Source of the DNA: Mesocentrotus franciscanus
Lineage: Eukaryota > Echinodermata > Echinoidea > Camarodonta > Strongylocentrotidae
Length of the DNA: 64,000 bases
Assembly: GCA_037976565.1 (NCBI GenBank)
Contig: CP137668.1
Location: forward strand, 35,726,088 to 35,790,087
Direction of reading: 5' to 3'
Shown here: positions 46,141-59,177 of the stretch, piece by piece
Layout: each line of letters opens with the position of its first letter
Numbering within the stretch: position 1 is the stretch's first letter
Notes under the pieces: model-generated
Database searches by the model: none
Told to the model about the DNA's origin: nothing
What the model saw: only the letters and a program-made list of their open reading frames with translations
Position numbers and translations under genes: made by a program

Positions 46141-49100
46141 TGATAATACACATGGGTACTTCATGTTGATTTCATGGTTAGGTAGACAATTTTGATGCCA
46201 ATTTTTGCTCGGTTGCATCAGACTTTTTCCACTTTCAATTTTGGGATGCATTTCTTCATGACAATTGTTAATACTTGAGACTATGAATAGCAGTTGTGCT
46301 ATTCTGCAAATTCATCAACGTCAAAATAGGTCCATGTAGTTTAGCCAAATGAAGTGGCATGAAAAAAATGTGTCCGCAACGCAAAATGCATGATTGTTGA
46401 AACTCATATTTTTATGGCATTGACATATAACCATATAATTATGAAATGGAGCAAGTAGATACCTCTAATAAATTGATTAGGTTTGATATTACCTAAATCA
46501 TCATTCCATATGTCTAAATACAATTTTGATTCTCCTCCCCCCCCCAAAAAAAAAAAAGTATTATGCCTTTTACCATCCTGATGCATCTTTTCTCAACACT
46601 AAATTTTCCTAAGTCACATTATATTAAGTTCAAAATTAAACTGTTACTTGATAAACTTACCAATGTTACATTAAGTCTTTTAGTTAAAAAAGAATACCTT
46701 ATAAAACAAGGAACAAAAGAGATTGAGATCTAAGAAATATTTGCAACATCTAACTATCTAACAAGGGATCTACATGCATTCAGTAATTATGACATCATAA
46801 GGTGTCATTTAAAACTCTTTCGACGATGCCTCAGAGAACACTCAATTAATTCATCTGACCCAGAAACGGAGATGGATGGAAAACCAACATGGCACTGCAA
46901 GAGTCTACTATGGATGCTGGATGTTGATTGCAGCATTCCAGAGATAGTGATACCATGGACCTACCCTCCTACTACTACCTATCTCATGCAGATGGAGACA
47001 TACAAGAAGGTCATGGGGGTCACAGCTATATTGAGTGTTTTAGTCTACGAATTCAGACACCTCTCTCTGTTGAAAGGCTACATCTGTACATGTGATGTGT
47101 AAAGGAATTGTAATCTAGGGCTACATGCTCACTGTTTTTGCAATGCATCAACATTTTGTCTTTCTTAGGGTCTGTATATTAAACATAAGCCCTGAATTAT
47201 TTTTTACTCTTTTTTTGTTTGGGGGGGGGGCAGCAGTTAGAATTTTGGGGCTGATTAAAGTGCTGAGATCCGATGTAGTCTATACATACAGTTTTCTGCT
47301 TCAAAGCAATTGTCAAAAAAAGATTAAATGGCAGAAAACAAAATATTGTCACTCATACTGAAGGGTCTCAACTATCTAGACTAGACTGGTCTAAACAATT
47401 ATGTGGTCAATGTACTTTACATGTATAGCTGTGGAACAGGACACAAGTCACACAACCATATGAAGCTGATTTATCATAGGGAGATATTGAAGTCAATACT
47501 ATTAATTGCTATATGCCACAGTCACCTTTGCAAGACAAATTGTGCATATCATCAGTAAGACATGAGAAAGTGAATAAAAATATCAATTTTCACTCAGAAT
47601 AGATAGTACAAATATGCAATGGATAATATATCTCAGGTAGCAACACAAAAGTAAATGTTTGGTTTTCCATCATACAAACACTATTCACCTGTCAACTGTT
47701 TACTATACGGACATACAACATGTTCTTTTGCGACTGAAGTGGGTTCATCATGTGACCTGCATCATTCAACATGGCCGTGGCTTGCAGCTAGGCACAGTAG
47801 GTAAAGCCTCATTACTGAATACCAAGGCAAGAGGCATCCGTTATATGCAAGTACGTGTTGTGGCGTCGCATACAGTCATGTGTACATGAAATACATGGGG
47901 TGGAATATAAACACAAAGGCCTACCTGGTAACATTCAATGCTTTTATATCTAATAAGACCTGTCTTGATATATGGATTGAATGGAGTGCATTGTTGCCAT
48001 GGTGACAGCGCAAAAAGGATGCTTGATTGCAAGATTGCAAGATTGTGTCGGGTTTTTATCTATAGTAGATGACAACATATAGCACATCCATTGTAAGCCA
48101 CAGAACAGTACCGATGCATTTCAAATCTGCTGATAGAGCAGCTATCTTTTTAATATTGTGTACTTTGCTTTACCAACTATTGTTTACAAAAAATAGAAGT
48201 ATGATTTCTGAGTGATCATCATTAATGTCATCCTACTAGCATCAATATCATGAGATGAAATCTTTCATCGCCGCTGACAAAATGCAGCATACATGTAAGA
48301 GCTACAATTTTTCAACTTATAGTTGCAGTTCTTACCTTAATGGGCATGGAAAGAAATAGGACCCTATGATGATTACAATTGCAAATGATTATTATTTTGT
48401 TTGTGTGCATGATGTATGCCTCAGACGAATAAAAATGTATCACTAAAGTTGTTTTGGCAATCATGTAATATGAATATGCCATGCATTTATGCAGGATTAT
48501 CCATCAGTAGGCTTTTGTTTGGTTTGGTTTCATTTTCCGTATAAAAATTCAAATACATATACAAGAATACAATTTACAAATATAATAGAAATCAAGAATT
48601 AAAAACAGCTGGAATGCTCTATTCAGAGCCATTCTTAAAATGGCTCTGTTCTTCCTAGAGGTTCAGGCTGCATGCAAACAAGTAGCCCTTTGAACATTAC
48701 AAAGTAGAAGAAAATATTCAACATAAAGCATACATTTGCATATTTTGATGTAATATTCATATACATTTGCCATAAATCAATTTAATATAGCACCTCCACA
48801 TATGCCCTACACTATAATATACGTGAATGCATGGGAAATTTACAACGCTGCTTCGTAAATGTCACCCCTTACATGCCCCCTCTGTATCAACATACAGCTA
48901 ACCAAGTACAGCTCCAACGCATACACACAAACACGCACCTACACACTTCCATTCACTATCAATAGACGAGCTTCACCCTGGTTTCAACCTCACGGGCTGT
49001 TGATTAAATGCTCCCCAGAAAAAAACACAAACATCACAATGTTAGCCACAAGAGGGGGCTATTCACAACACATACATCTGCCAAATTGAGCTAATTGAGG

Positions 49101-49793
49101 GTCTGCATCTCCCATCTTCATCTCATCCGTTGATGGATGACACTAGGGAATTTCACAGTTGGAGGAAGTTTTGGAGTTTCAAATTATGTTACTGAGAAAT
49201 TATTTAAGCTCTACCTTTTAATACAGCGCTATGCATGTCTTCCTTTGCTCTACGTGAAACTCCATAGACTTCAGATAAAGGTTTTTAAAACATTGTCTGA
49301 GCGATTTTGTGCGATGTGATCTGTCCGACATAAGCTTTTTATCCATTTATTTTAAATATCAAAAAGTTAAAACCTATTTTGCCTTTGAATATTCAAACCT
49401 GTATCAAAATATTATTTAAACATCTTGAATCTGTGAGTCTAAATCCTCCTCAAACATTTATGGAGATGAGCAATATTTCCTGACTAAAAAATAGTTACCA
49501 ATCGAAATATTAATGAAGTGGCTTTTCCTTGATTTGGGCAGATATTCAAACAATTTCCCAAAATAATGAATTACTTTAACAATGATACCATTAGATATCC
49601 TCTAGCACTAAATCAGTGCCTACCAGTGACTTTTAAGATGGGGCCCAGGAGTCACATATATAAATGTCTCAGAGTGATTAGTGATGTATATATGCTATAT
49701 ACATTAGGTAGAGATCAAACTTGTCTATCTTCCTAAAGTGGAAAGTTGGCAGGGATGAGTGAAGTTGTGATAATGTATATTGCTTTTCTACCA

Positions 49794-49821
49794 GGTGTAT
49801 GTAAACTTTTGGGCCCAACTG
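49794..49821. mobile_element. Terminal relic of a Tc1-like transposon
   Basis: GGTGTATGTAAACTTTTGGG followed by CCCAACTG and then TA. This is the classic Tc1-type end CAGTTGGGCCCAAAAGTTTACATAC read inverted. I found no opposite end or transposase frame nearby, so it is a truncated copy. Confidence 0.6.
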
Positions 49822-49967
49822 TAAGTCCCAGCTTTTTTATTAGCTTCAAGAAAGTGTCATGTCATAAACAGTCAATACAATTCTGTTATATAATGTGACA
49901 AGAACAAACTATATCTGATATGCCGGAACAGATGGAGATTGTGATAAATTACCCATCTTGTTGAATT

Positions 49968-50040
49968 GTCTGTTTGGAGCCAGAAGGGCATTAAGTCATA
50001 TACTTTCACACAAAGTTAAAACCCTTCTAGCATGAAACAG
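49968..50040. repeat. Hairpin repeat family copy (50.0 kb)
   Basis: CTGTTTGGAGCCAGAAGGGC with a more decayed right arm AAAACCCTTCTAGCATGAAACAG. Confidence 0.75.
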
Positions 50041-50361
50041 ACCCAATCAAGGTCTTTGTCTTAAAAGCAACTTTCTTTGTCACAAATCAAGAGAGTGCAT
50101 ATCCATTTCCTGTGCATGCCTAAATCGATGGCTATTTTCAGCAAAGTGCAGTTTTATGTCCATGTGTGATCTCGCTGAGTAACAAGAAATATGTTTATTT
50201 GATTGATCCAAGGACATTACAACAAGTACAAGACACTCTGTCAAAGCAAGCAGTTAGGTGAAACCCCTGCATGTAACTTAATAAAATGACATCCTCTTTT
50301 TATAAAACTATTGACTACTAAATTCTCTCATTCCCATTTGTTGAATACAGGATCTACCTTT

Positions 50362-50422
50362 ATTTAAACATATTTGTGGCTTACACCCTGTTACTGGGTG
50401 TAAGCCACAAATATGTTTAAAT
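50362..50422. repeat. Perfect 27-bp inverted repeat (hairpin)
   Basis: The arm ATTTAAACATATTTGTGGCT plus TACACCC is followed by a 7-base loop TGTTACT and its exact complement. GGATCTACCTT occurs on both sides (50350-50360 and 50461-50471), like a target-site duplication. Confidence 0.9.
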
Positions 50423-51161
50423 AATTGATTTTTTTCCCAGGAAGCATTACATTTATAAAAGGATCTACCTTGTTCTCACAGCCAATGTGTTGAAAAGAAA
50501 AGCACTCTACAACATTCAGACATTTCTGTCATTCTTTTCTTATTTCAGACCAGGCATTTTCACTATTTGCTTAGGAAGTGCAGCCAGTCCCATCCAAGCA
50601 ATATCAGATTAGAAAGTGTGAGCTGGAGGCTCGTCCGGCTGCACATTCTGCAAACATTGGATTAGGGAATTTGTCCTGAAGCGTTGCATTGTGGGATGCC
50701 TCACACGTGGTAATATCATGTAACATCATGTTACTGGTGATGACAACGTGGAAAAGGAAAAAAGATGGGGGAAGGTAACAGAAGGAAATTCAATCTCAGG
50801 GTGAACTTTAGTTGGATGACCTATAAAAGTGTCTGGAAAGGGTGAGTTTGGAGGTCTGCGAGATGAGTTAAAAGTGATGGAGACTAAGAGCTTATGGCTG
50901 GTAGAAAGAAAGTGAAGACAGAAGGTAAATGTCAAAGGGAAGGAATTTAAAGGGCCCTCTCCTTCCATCCCTCTTCGTCCATCCCTGGAGGATGGGCGTA
51001 TGTGTGTGAGTGTGATCATTATGAAGCTTCATGTAGTTTAAAGAAAGTAAATTAGAACTGAGTTAAGTATAGGTTGGAACATGAACTCTCTCCTTTTTCA
51101 TTAAGATATCGAAAACTGAAGACTTCTACATATTTGCTATTCACTTGAACGTTCATATATT

Positions 51162-51232
51162 GTCCGTTTGGAGGAAGAAGGACATTAAACTTGTACACTT
51201 TAACACTGAGTTAATGCCCTTCTGGCTCTGAA
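51162..51232. repeat. Hairpin repeat family copy (51.2 kb)
   Basis: CCGTTTGGAGGAAGAAGGAC and the inverted GAGTTAATGCCCTTCTGGCT. Confidence 0.8.
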
Positions 51233-52028
51233 TTTATGATATTAGATGTGAAGCAAGAAAAGGATAAAATAATGTATGCCCTTGCTTGTGACCACGTCGA
51301 GAAGTTGATACAGTTTGAACATAAAATGCATAATAAAATATTATCTACCCTGTTGAAAGGTGATTTAAACAGCAAAGCAGAAGGGTCAAAATAAATAGCT
51401 GCCAGAATATTAAAAAAGAAGGGACAAAAGTTAAATTAAAAAGCTTAAAATCAATGACAGGGGTAATAAAATAAAATTAAAACACCATATACATCGACAG
51501 GTGATGACAAAGAAAATCTTATGAAGATGACGACTTATTGGAGCAGTATGGAAGGATACAGAGACTGGTGAAGGATAATGTGACAAGAAAGCTGGGTAAT
51601 AAATTAGACTTAGAAACCAGATTGATATTTAAACGTGTGATAAACGAAGACAAAGAAACAAGATAGGAAGTGTCAGAAAAAACTCATTCACACATGTTTT
51701 CGAGCTGTCATTTCAAAAAGCTATTGTGACCTGCCTGTAATGTAACAGGTCAATAGATCAAGCATAATGCCATTTCATGGAATGAATGTGAGTTGTTGAA
51801 AAATGGTCTACAAAAAGGGAATCATTTTCTCCTAGAAATTACCTTCTACTAGTGTTCAAAAGGACAAACAGAGTAGAGAGAGTAGAAAACCAGAAAGAGG
51901 GTGAAAAGCAAGTATGACAGACAATGACAGACAATGACAAACAATTAAATGACAGACATTTATGAACAAAAAAATGTACTACAGGAAAGGAGATGGAACA
52001 GACAGAGAGAAAGAATGATTATTTGTTG

Positions 52029-52110
52029 GCAGATGAATAATAATAATAATAATAATAATAAATGTAACTTATATAGCACCAAATCCACTTTGTGGAGTGC
52101 TCAAGGCGGA
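52029..52110. repeat. (AAT)n plus dispersed-repeat tail
   Basis: (AAT)n is followed by AACTTATATAGCACCAAATCC and GGAGTGCTCAAGGCGG. The TATATAGCRCC...GTGCTCAAGGCG pattern is a common dispersed repeat tail in marine invertebrates (recollection). Confidence 0.5.
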
Positions 52111-52379
52111 TATACATACGGATACGGATACACATACGGATATACTGATGTCAAGTGATAGATGGATATTTACACAAACAGATGGACATTAAGTAGATAG
52201 GCAGGAGTGGTACTAATGATATATATGTTATCAAATAATCTTACTATGGCCCACAAGGGAAATAAAGATTAGGAAATGCCTTAACAATATAGGATCTACT
52301 GGAAAACAGAAACAGGAAATACACATAGGGAATTAGTAAAACAGAGTACATTATACATGAAATCAGATGTATTGATACA

Positions 52380-52830
52380 GGATAGTATGAGAGATCAAGA
52401 GAGAATTGTTAAGGGAAATAGGAAAGGCATGAAAGAATGAAAGAGATGATTGGACAGAGAGAGAGAGAGATGTTCAAGGAAAATATAGGAAAAGCATGAG
52501 AAAAGGAGGAGATTATAAATTGTGAAATGGTGAGTAAGAGAGAGACAGAGAGAGGGAGAGACAGAGAGGGGGGAAGAGATAGATGTTGAGATGTTGAGGA
52601 CAAATATAGGAAAGGCTTGAGAAAAAGAGACAGAGATAGAAACAGTGAGAGTGATATAGAGAGAGAAAAAAGGAAAAGAGAAAGACAGCAAGAGAGAGAG
52701 AAACAAAGACAGATAGGGAGTAAGAGAGAGAGAGAGAGAAATGAAGAGTGTACGCATGCTTGCTTTAGGGAGAAGATAAAAGGAATGTGAGAGAGAGAGA
52801 TAGAGAGAGAGAGGGAGAAGAAGAGAAAAG
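52380..52830. repeat. (GA)n-rich region with repeated spacer
   Basis: Several GAGAGA tracts are separated by duplicated stretches such as ATATAGGAAAAGCATGAGAAAA and ATATAGGAAAGGCTTGAGAAAA. This suggests local duplication within the tract. Open frames of 156 codons are artefacts. Confidence 0.85.
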
Positions 52831-53340
52831 GAACGAGCCAAGACGCACCTATAATAAGCCAACACTCATGATTGTGCATACTGAATGAGAGAGGTCTTCT
52901 CTTTGCACCAACACATTCGTATTGTCTCAGAGTAAGTGGCCAATCAATAAACTGACATTTAAAATGTCATGCAGACAGAAGGGCTTTCGGCTACTACGCT
53001 AATAAACGAGAGGCTCTCCTCATCGTCGCATCCAGTTCCTGTCATCGCAAGAAGAATGCTAAAGGTGGAAATGATGACTTGACATTTCCAATGTCTCTCT
53101 CTGATGGAATAGCAACAATCAACATACAATCCATCATCGTAAGTGATAGCGACACTTGTGCACATACAGTGTACACAACAAGATATAAACAAATTTCTTT
53201 CATATGTCATTCAAATTCTTGAAATGGTCTTCAACCAATTATGAATTTGCAGGATCCCTTGTTGTCCATGTAGTTCAGGAGTATATAATCTGAATTTCCT
53301 CTGCTAGAGCTACTTTTAAATCAGTTATTGTGATCATATA

Positions 53341-53998
53341 CAGTGTGAGTCAAAAAAAAGTTTACACTTAGAAAATTGCTAATTATTTTATAAATCATCT
53401 ATGAACAGTAAATTATTATACATCCCATGAAAGAGTGTTTTATCCCGAATCATTTAGTATCATTTTTGTGTGGTATTTGTTCACGCTTGAATGAACAGGA
53501 GGCATTGTTTGCGAGAGTGCACAAATCGACTTGCGCCAAAGTTGCTTATGTGATGTTTGAATGAAACAATTGGGATTTGGGTATTAATTCGATCATTGCA
53601 GATCCAAATAACATCCCTATTCCCTAACAAAATTAATCATGTCACACATATCAAATATCGAATATCAAATATCAACGAACATTTGTGCGCGCGTGTGTGT
53701 GACTTTGCTTCTGCAAAAAGCATACGCAATGCATCTCATTTGATACATTCAATTCATTCTCTCACTTTAATCCCAACATATCACATACTGTAGGCATCAC
53801 TTTGGCGCAAGTCGATTTTTGCACTCCCGCAAACAATGCCTCCTGTTCATCCAAGCGTGAACAAATACCACACAAAAATGATACCAATTGATTTGGGATA
53901 AAACGCTCTTTCATAAGATGTACAATAATTTACTGTTCATAGATGATTTTTAAAATAATTAGCAATTTTGTAGGTGTAAACTTTTTTGACTCACATGG
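53341..53998. mobile_element. Non-autonomous TA-inserting element with ~200-bp inverted repeats
   Basis: Arms 53341-53542 and about 53794-53998 are near-identical inverted copies, beginning CAGTGTGAGTCAAAAAAAAG and ending CTTTTTTGACTCACATGG. TA flanks both ends (53339-53340, 53999-54000). The 250-bp centre has no recognisable transposase. Ends and target site fit the Tc1/mariner superfamily. Confidence 0.85.
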
Positions 53999-54092
53999 TA
54001 TATTATGACACTTGACAGAATTTAAGTAAATGGGTCTTTCTTTTTATTAAAAAAATAGCTATATCTCAAGACTTCAGAGGGCATCTATTTAC

Positions 54093-54360
54093 TTCTGTAC
54101 ATACTTACTTACTTGCTTACTTACTTATATACTTCCTTCCTTCCTTCCTTCCTTCCTTACTTACATACTTACTTAATTCCTTACTTACGTACTGACCGAC
54201 TTTCACTGTACTCACTGACTTTACCTTACTTATTTACTTACTTACTTTCTTACTTACTTCCTTACTTACGTACTGACTGACCGACCGACTGACCAACCGA
54301 CCGACCTCCTTACTTAATTACTTACTTACATATTTTAATTCCTTCTTTCCTTACTTATTT
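54093..54360. repeat. (CTTA)n tetranucleotide array with variants
   Basis: ACTTACTT, TTCCTTCC and ACTGACCGACCGACTG units alternate over about 270 bp. Confidence 0.9.
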
Positions 54361-55514
54361 ATTTATGTTTTGTTGTTAGAGAAAGGACTGTTTACAAAAG
54401 TACAATTAGATCCAAAACCACATATATCTAAATACACATAGCTAACCAGGAATGTCTTGTATATTAAAGCATTCCTATTATATGTATCTGATGAAAATAA
54501 AGAATTTGTTTCACCTTCCCCTTCACCCCATTCATAATCTCTTACATACCGGCCATCTGTAAAAATACTTAAATGGCTTCCATGTAAGCCTCTAAACAAG
54601 ATTATTGTAGTACTGGATAAAGCACTAAATCTTGTTATAAAGCCAACCTACAGGCAGTGCTACGCAGTGGGGGCATGGTTAGGGTAACATCAAGGTTCTA
54701 TCTGACATTTTCTCTCCAGGTTAATTTAAGCAATAACAACAAAACTTGAGGAAAAAAAATCAAACTAATTCATCCTGCGATGATGATTCACAGCATCTAA
54801 TATGTATATAGTGCCATACAAGTATTTGTGTTTAAAATAATAATAATAATGGCACGTGCTCCTCTAATGAAGTCAGTATTCTCACATTTACTGAAATTTA
54901 ATATTTCTTGTCCATTCAAGAAATACCATAAATATGGTCAGTCAACAAGTCCCATTTTTGAGAGAGAATGCACTTCTTTTTCTTCAGTAATCTGAAAATC
55001 TTTAACATATTCCTTAATTTTTACTTTTTATCTCAGTCCCAGACCTGTTATAGATATCACAAAATATTCACGTGTGTGTTTGTGATACTGTATGCACTTC
55101 TATACCTGATATATTTCCTCATAGAACCCACAGCTGAATATGGAGTGAAATCTGAAACTATATTTGTAGAGATAACCTTCTAAAGTGTGAGATAAATTTC
55201 ATTGTCTAGGTACACAAGACCCATGATTAAACAACTCACGATACCACTATTGCTGGGAGTTTGCATGTTTGAATTAGTATAGATTAATCATTGCTATTTG
55301 AGCGGTATTGATCTTATAAAACATCATGTAATGAATGAATATAGGTGTATAGTTACAAAATTAGTCACCTATTGCATTAGGTGAGTCATTCATGTTTTGT
55401 GATCCAAAGTGTTTTTTTTCCCCAGTAATTAGGGCCATTGATTCATAATCAGTAGTAGTATCGACCATACTACTCTTAATGATAATGATAAGAAAAACAC
55501 AAACTTGCAGTAAA

Positions 55515-55760
55515 AGTAGGAGTAATGGTGGTGGTAGTGGTAGTAGTAGAGGTCACAGTGGGGTAGGGGTATGGGTAGTGGTAGTTGTAGTGGCAGTGGT
55601 AGTGGTAGAGTTAGTGTTATGGACATTGGTAGTGGTGATGGTAGTGGTAGTGGTAGTGGTAGGGGTAGTGGTAGTGGTATAGATAGGGGTAGTGGTAATG
55701 GTTGTGGTAGTGGTGGTGGTAGTGGTGGGGTAGTTGTAGTGATTGTTGTGGGAGTGATGG
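55515..55760. repeat. (GGTAGT)n microsatellite
   Basis: Interrupted GGTAGT/GGTGGT hexamers. Gly/Ser-, Val- and Pro-rich frames are artefacts. Confidence 0.9.
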
Positions 55761-56205
55761 CCATAGAAGATATTGTAGGGGAGCAGCAGCAGCAGCTGAA
55801 GTATAGCAGGAGTAGAAGACTTTTACCACCAAAATTAGCATTTATAGCAGTAGTATAGTTGAAGCAGGAAAATGAGATGTATTTATATCACAACTATACT
55901 CTTTAACTGAAGATACTTAAATTCCAGTATGATATTCCCATATTATGTTATTGTTCCAATTGCTACATGTTATTTGTATTATTCTTGTTTTTTCCATTTT
56001 GATTTTGTCTTTACTGGGTATTTGTTTCCTGTTCCTGTATTTATTATCACATTTGTTACTCTATTTGTTACCGAATATGTTATTGTATTTGTATCCCTGC
56101 CTTTTGTCAGTTGATTAGGAAAAACTTCTCTTCTTCTGGCAGAGGACCTAGGTAATTTCAATGTAATCTCCTTAATTTCCTTCTTCTATAAAAATAAAGA
56201 TGACT

Positions 56206-56227
56206 TATATATATATATATATATATA
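56206..56227. repeat. (TA)n tract
   Basis: Eleven TA units. Confidence 0.9.
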
Positions 56228-56362
56228 GCTGAAACATAAAGGTGCAAAATTGGATATACAATAACCATACATGTTTAAAGTCTAGACAAGAACAAAGGAT
56301 TATGTAAAGTTTATGTAATATTAAGATCTGATATGTATTACATAAAAGGACAAGGATAGATC

Positions 56363-56406
56363 ATCTGTCTGGAACAAAGAGTTAACACCCCTTAAGCTCC
56401 AAACAA
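56363..56406. repeat. Hairpin repeat family, internally deleted copy
   Basis: CTGTCTGGA is followed almost at once by GAGTTAACACCCCTTAAGCTCC and AAACA, so most of the left arm is missing. Confidence 0.5.
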
Positions 56407-58360
56407 ACAAATGTCTTATTCATCTTGTTTGCATAATTATTGAGTCTAATACCTTTTAAAGATAGAATTGACTTCTGGTCAAACAATTATTTGTGTAAGA
56501 AACTACATTGTATCTAGATGTTATTCCTAAAGGTTGGTTATATGTAATTCATAGGAATAATTATATAATGTGATGTTTTGAAATTATTGAAATAACAAGA
56601 AATTGATTAAAGCTGGCTGAAAATCACACAAATGCACTGCACACAGATTATGGTATATGGGCCTTCACACTTGTATTGAATGACAATTTGGTCCAAAGTT
56701 TAAAAGTATTTCTTGTCATATACATAATGACACACATGAGGTCTGAGGGCATTTCAAGTGGACTCCTTTTCATGTGACATTTCTACACTGATATTCTTCC
56801 ACATAAGAATGAAAACAATGAGAAAATTTGCAAATTATTCTTTATCTTTACTAGTTCGTAACCTTATCTTTAAGCCCAAACTCAGATATCTCACGAAGAG
56901 CAAATATACCTCTCTACATATAGGCCGTGTGTGTGCGTCATTCCTCCCAATGGCGCGTTCGCACAAGGTATGGTCATGTACGGCAAACATTAACCCTACG
57001 TTCAAACATGGACCTACTACAAATTTCAAACTACCAGCATTCATCATACAGCTATGAGATTCTTGCATATCTATACAAGTTCCTAAATTTGTCCCAGTCC
57101 GAATGTTTTATGAAGAAACTTCATATTACAGAACGTTGTATAGTGAAATTCCTATTGAAGCATCGTTTCAGATGACGTTTTTTTTTTTCTTTAGTTCTGA
57201 CAAAGAATCAGGGTCCTGCTCTAGCCTCAACGTTATATTATACGAAAATCATGAAAACCAGGCGGGCTTTATATCACAACTGCACACTAATGAAAGGCCA
57301 CCTGCCATATCAACTGACCTCTTCAAAATGAATTTCTTTATACAATGTTTCTTTATACGATGTTGTTTTCTAGTCTTTCGTTATACAATGATTCTTTTAA
57401 AAAACGTTTCTTTATACAAGTTTCATCTCAATAGTCTGAACAGACCATAAACTGCTCTCTATTCAGCTCAAAATGCAAACTAATCACCTGATCTTGCCAT
57501 GGATGACATTAAAAAGCCTTATTTTACTTTCATTGTACCAGCACAGTGTGAAGCCTGCTCTAATTTTCTTTCCTTCCTTCCTTGTATCTACTGTTGTATT
57601 TTCTTTGATGGCATTGATCAAGCTAAATGTAGTTTTATTTGACATACAAAGGCTTCTGAGTTCTTTGTATGAAAATCACCAATATACAAAACTGTACATT
57701 AGTACATTAAGGCCTACACAAGAGCACATACCTATCTCCCTTCAGAAATACAAGAAAATCTTTTGATATTAAATCTTGTTTAATTTTGAATATTCTTATT
57801 TTGCTAGTCATTTTTTTAAAGGATTGCATTATTACCACCCCACCCCCATGCACACCTAGTGTTGAAAAGATTTTTCAAAGCATGCTCTCAGATACATCAC
57901 TCATACAAAATTATTTTATTGCTAATATTTCACAAACTAAGTATATTTCCATCACACAATTGTACTTGTCTCTTTTTTTGTGATCGATTATAACCAAAAG
58001 ATTTACATATGTCTATTTTTTTTTGCTGGACTAATATGTTCCACATTTGAAGTTGAGTGTCTTTCTCAATCACGATCAACATATAAACCTTCCCTTTAAA
58101 TGCCATCGGCCAAACTTTGCCAAAGTTTCAATCAAATTTTGAACTTCAAAGAATTACACTTTAATCATGAAATGCACTTAGGTCAATGGCACTATAAAGA
58201 TTGAGTACATGTCTTCTATGCCAAGATAAACAATGAAATAAATTTGACCTGAAATCTTGTCATGTAAATCATGTTTTAAGATGCTCCCTAGGAAATTAGG
58301 AAGGAAGATGGTTGACATACTCTCAGGACATTTCATCATCTATAGTACCCTATAAATCAG

Positions 58361-58429
58361 CTGTTTGGAGCCAGAAGGGCATTACCTCTGTGTAACACTC
58401 AAGTTAACACCCTTCTGGCTACAAACAGA
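58361..58429. repeat. Hairpin repeat family copy (58.4 kb), well preserved
   Basis: CTGTTTGGAGCCAGAAGGGC and the inverted AACACCCTTCTGGCTACAAACAG. Confidence 0.85.
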
Positions 58430-58446
58430 CAAAACACTTTTTGCCC

Positions 58447-58538
58447 GCTCTCTCTCTCTACTTCCCTACATATAACTTTCTGTTTCCTTTTTTCTATCAT
58501 TGTTTCCTCTACCCCCCTCTCTCTCTTTCTCTCTGTAG

Positions 58539-58577
<39 letters not shown>
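58447..58577. repeat. (CT)n-rich tract
   Basis: CTCTCT runs on the + strand; Ser/Leu-rich frame is an artefact. Confidence 0.9.
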
Positions 58578-58579
<2 letters not shown>

Positions 58580-59177
58580 GGAGCTCTGAATCTATTGTTC
58601 TATCTTTCTCCCTCTTCTTCAGAGTTCATGTATGTAAACATGGCACTGAACTATAAACCTATTAGCACATGCCTGACAATTACTGTTTGTTTACAGTGAT
58701 ACAAATACATTTTGAACCATGGACCACAGGCATAAAATTTATACCAGTTACTGCTTAAGATTTATTTTGTGATTTGATATCACTGTGTGGGACGAAATTG
58801 CTTCATTGGAGACATACAGTCTATTTATGTTTCTTTCTTTCTGTTTTACATTTCCTCTTTTTTCTAAATGAATAATTGCTTTCTAAAAAATAAAAAAATA
58901 AAAAACATGCATGTAAATGACCAGGGCTGTCTCATAAACTGCATATATCTAATGTTCGGGATCAGAACAATTTGAGCCTCTCTGTAACGCAGAATGTATG
59001 ATTTTCAACACAAATCAACTAACGACTATCTGAATATGAGCAAGAAATGTACAGAAGATGACAGACACCATGAAATTAAATTCATGGTTAATGCTCTTTT
59101 ACTTCATTTGTTTTGCATCAACAAGGAAACTGCTAAGATTTCCAAAATGAATGAGCTTGTAATTCATATATTGCTTT

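Noticed and set aside
48338..48349. MPIK followed by AAG|GTAAGA in phase 0, minus strand.
   Set aside because: Only four codons, poor start context (T at -3), no other support.
55240..55266. ATG followed by nine codons (MQTPSNSGI) and a strong GTGAGT donor in phase 0, minus strand, as another DPP first exon.
   Set aside because: Short ATG-to-donor runs in the right phase are expected a few times by chance in 40 kb, and nothing else supports this one.
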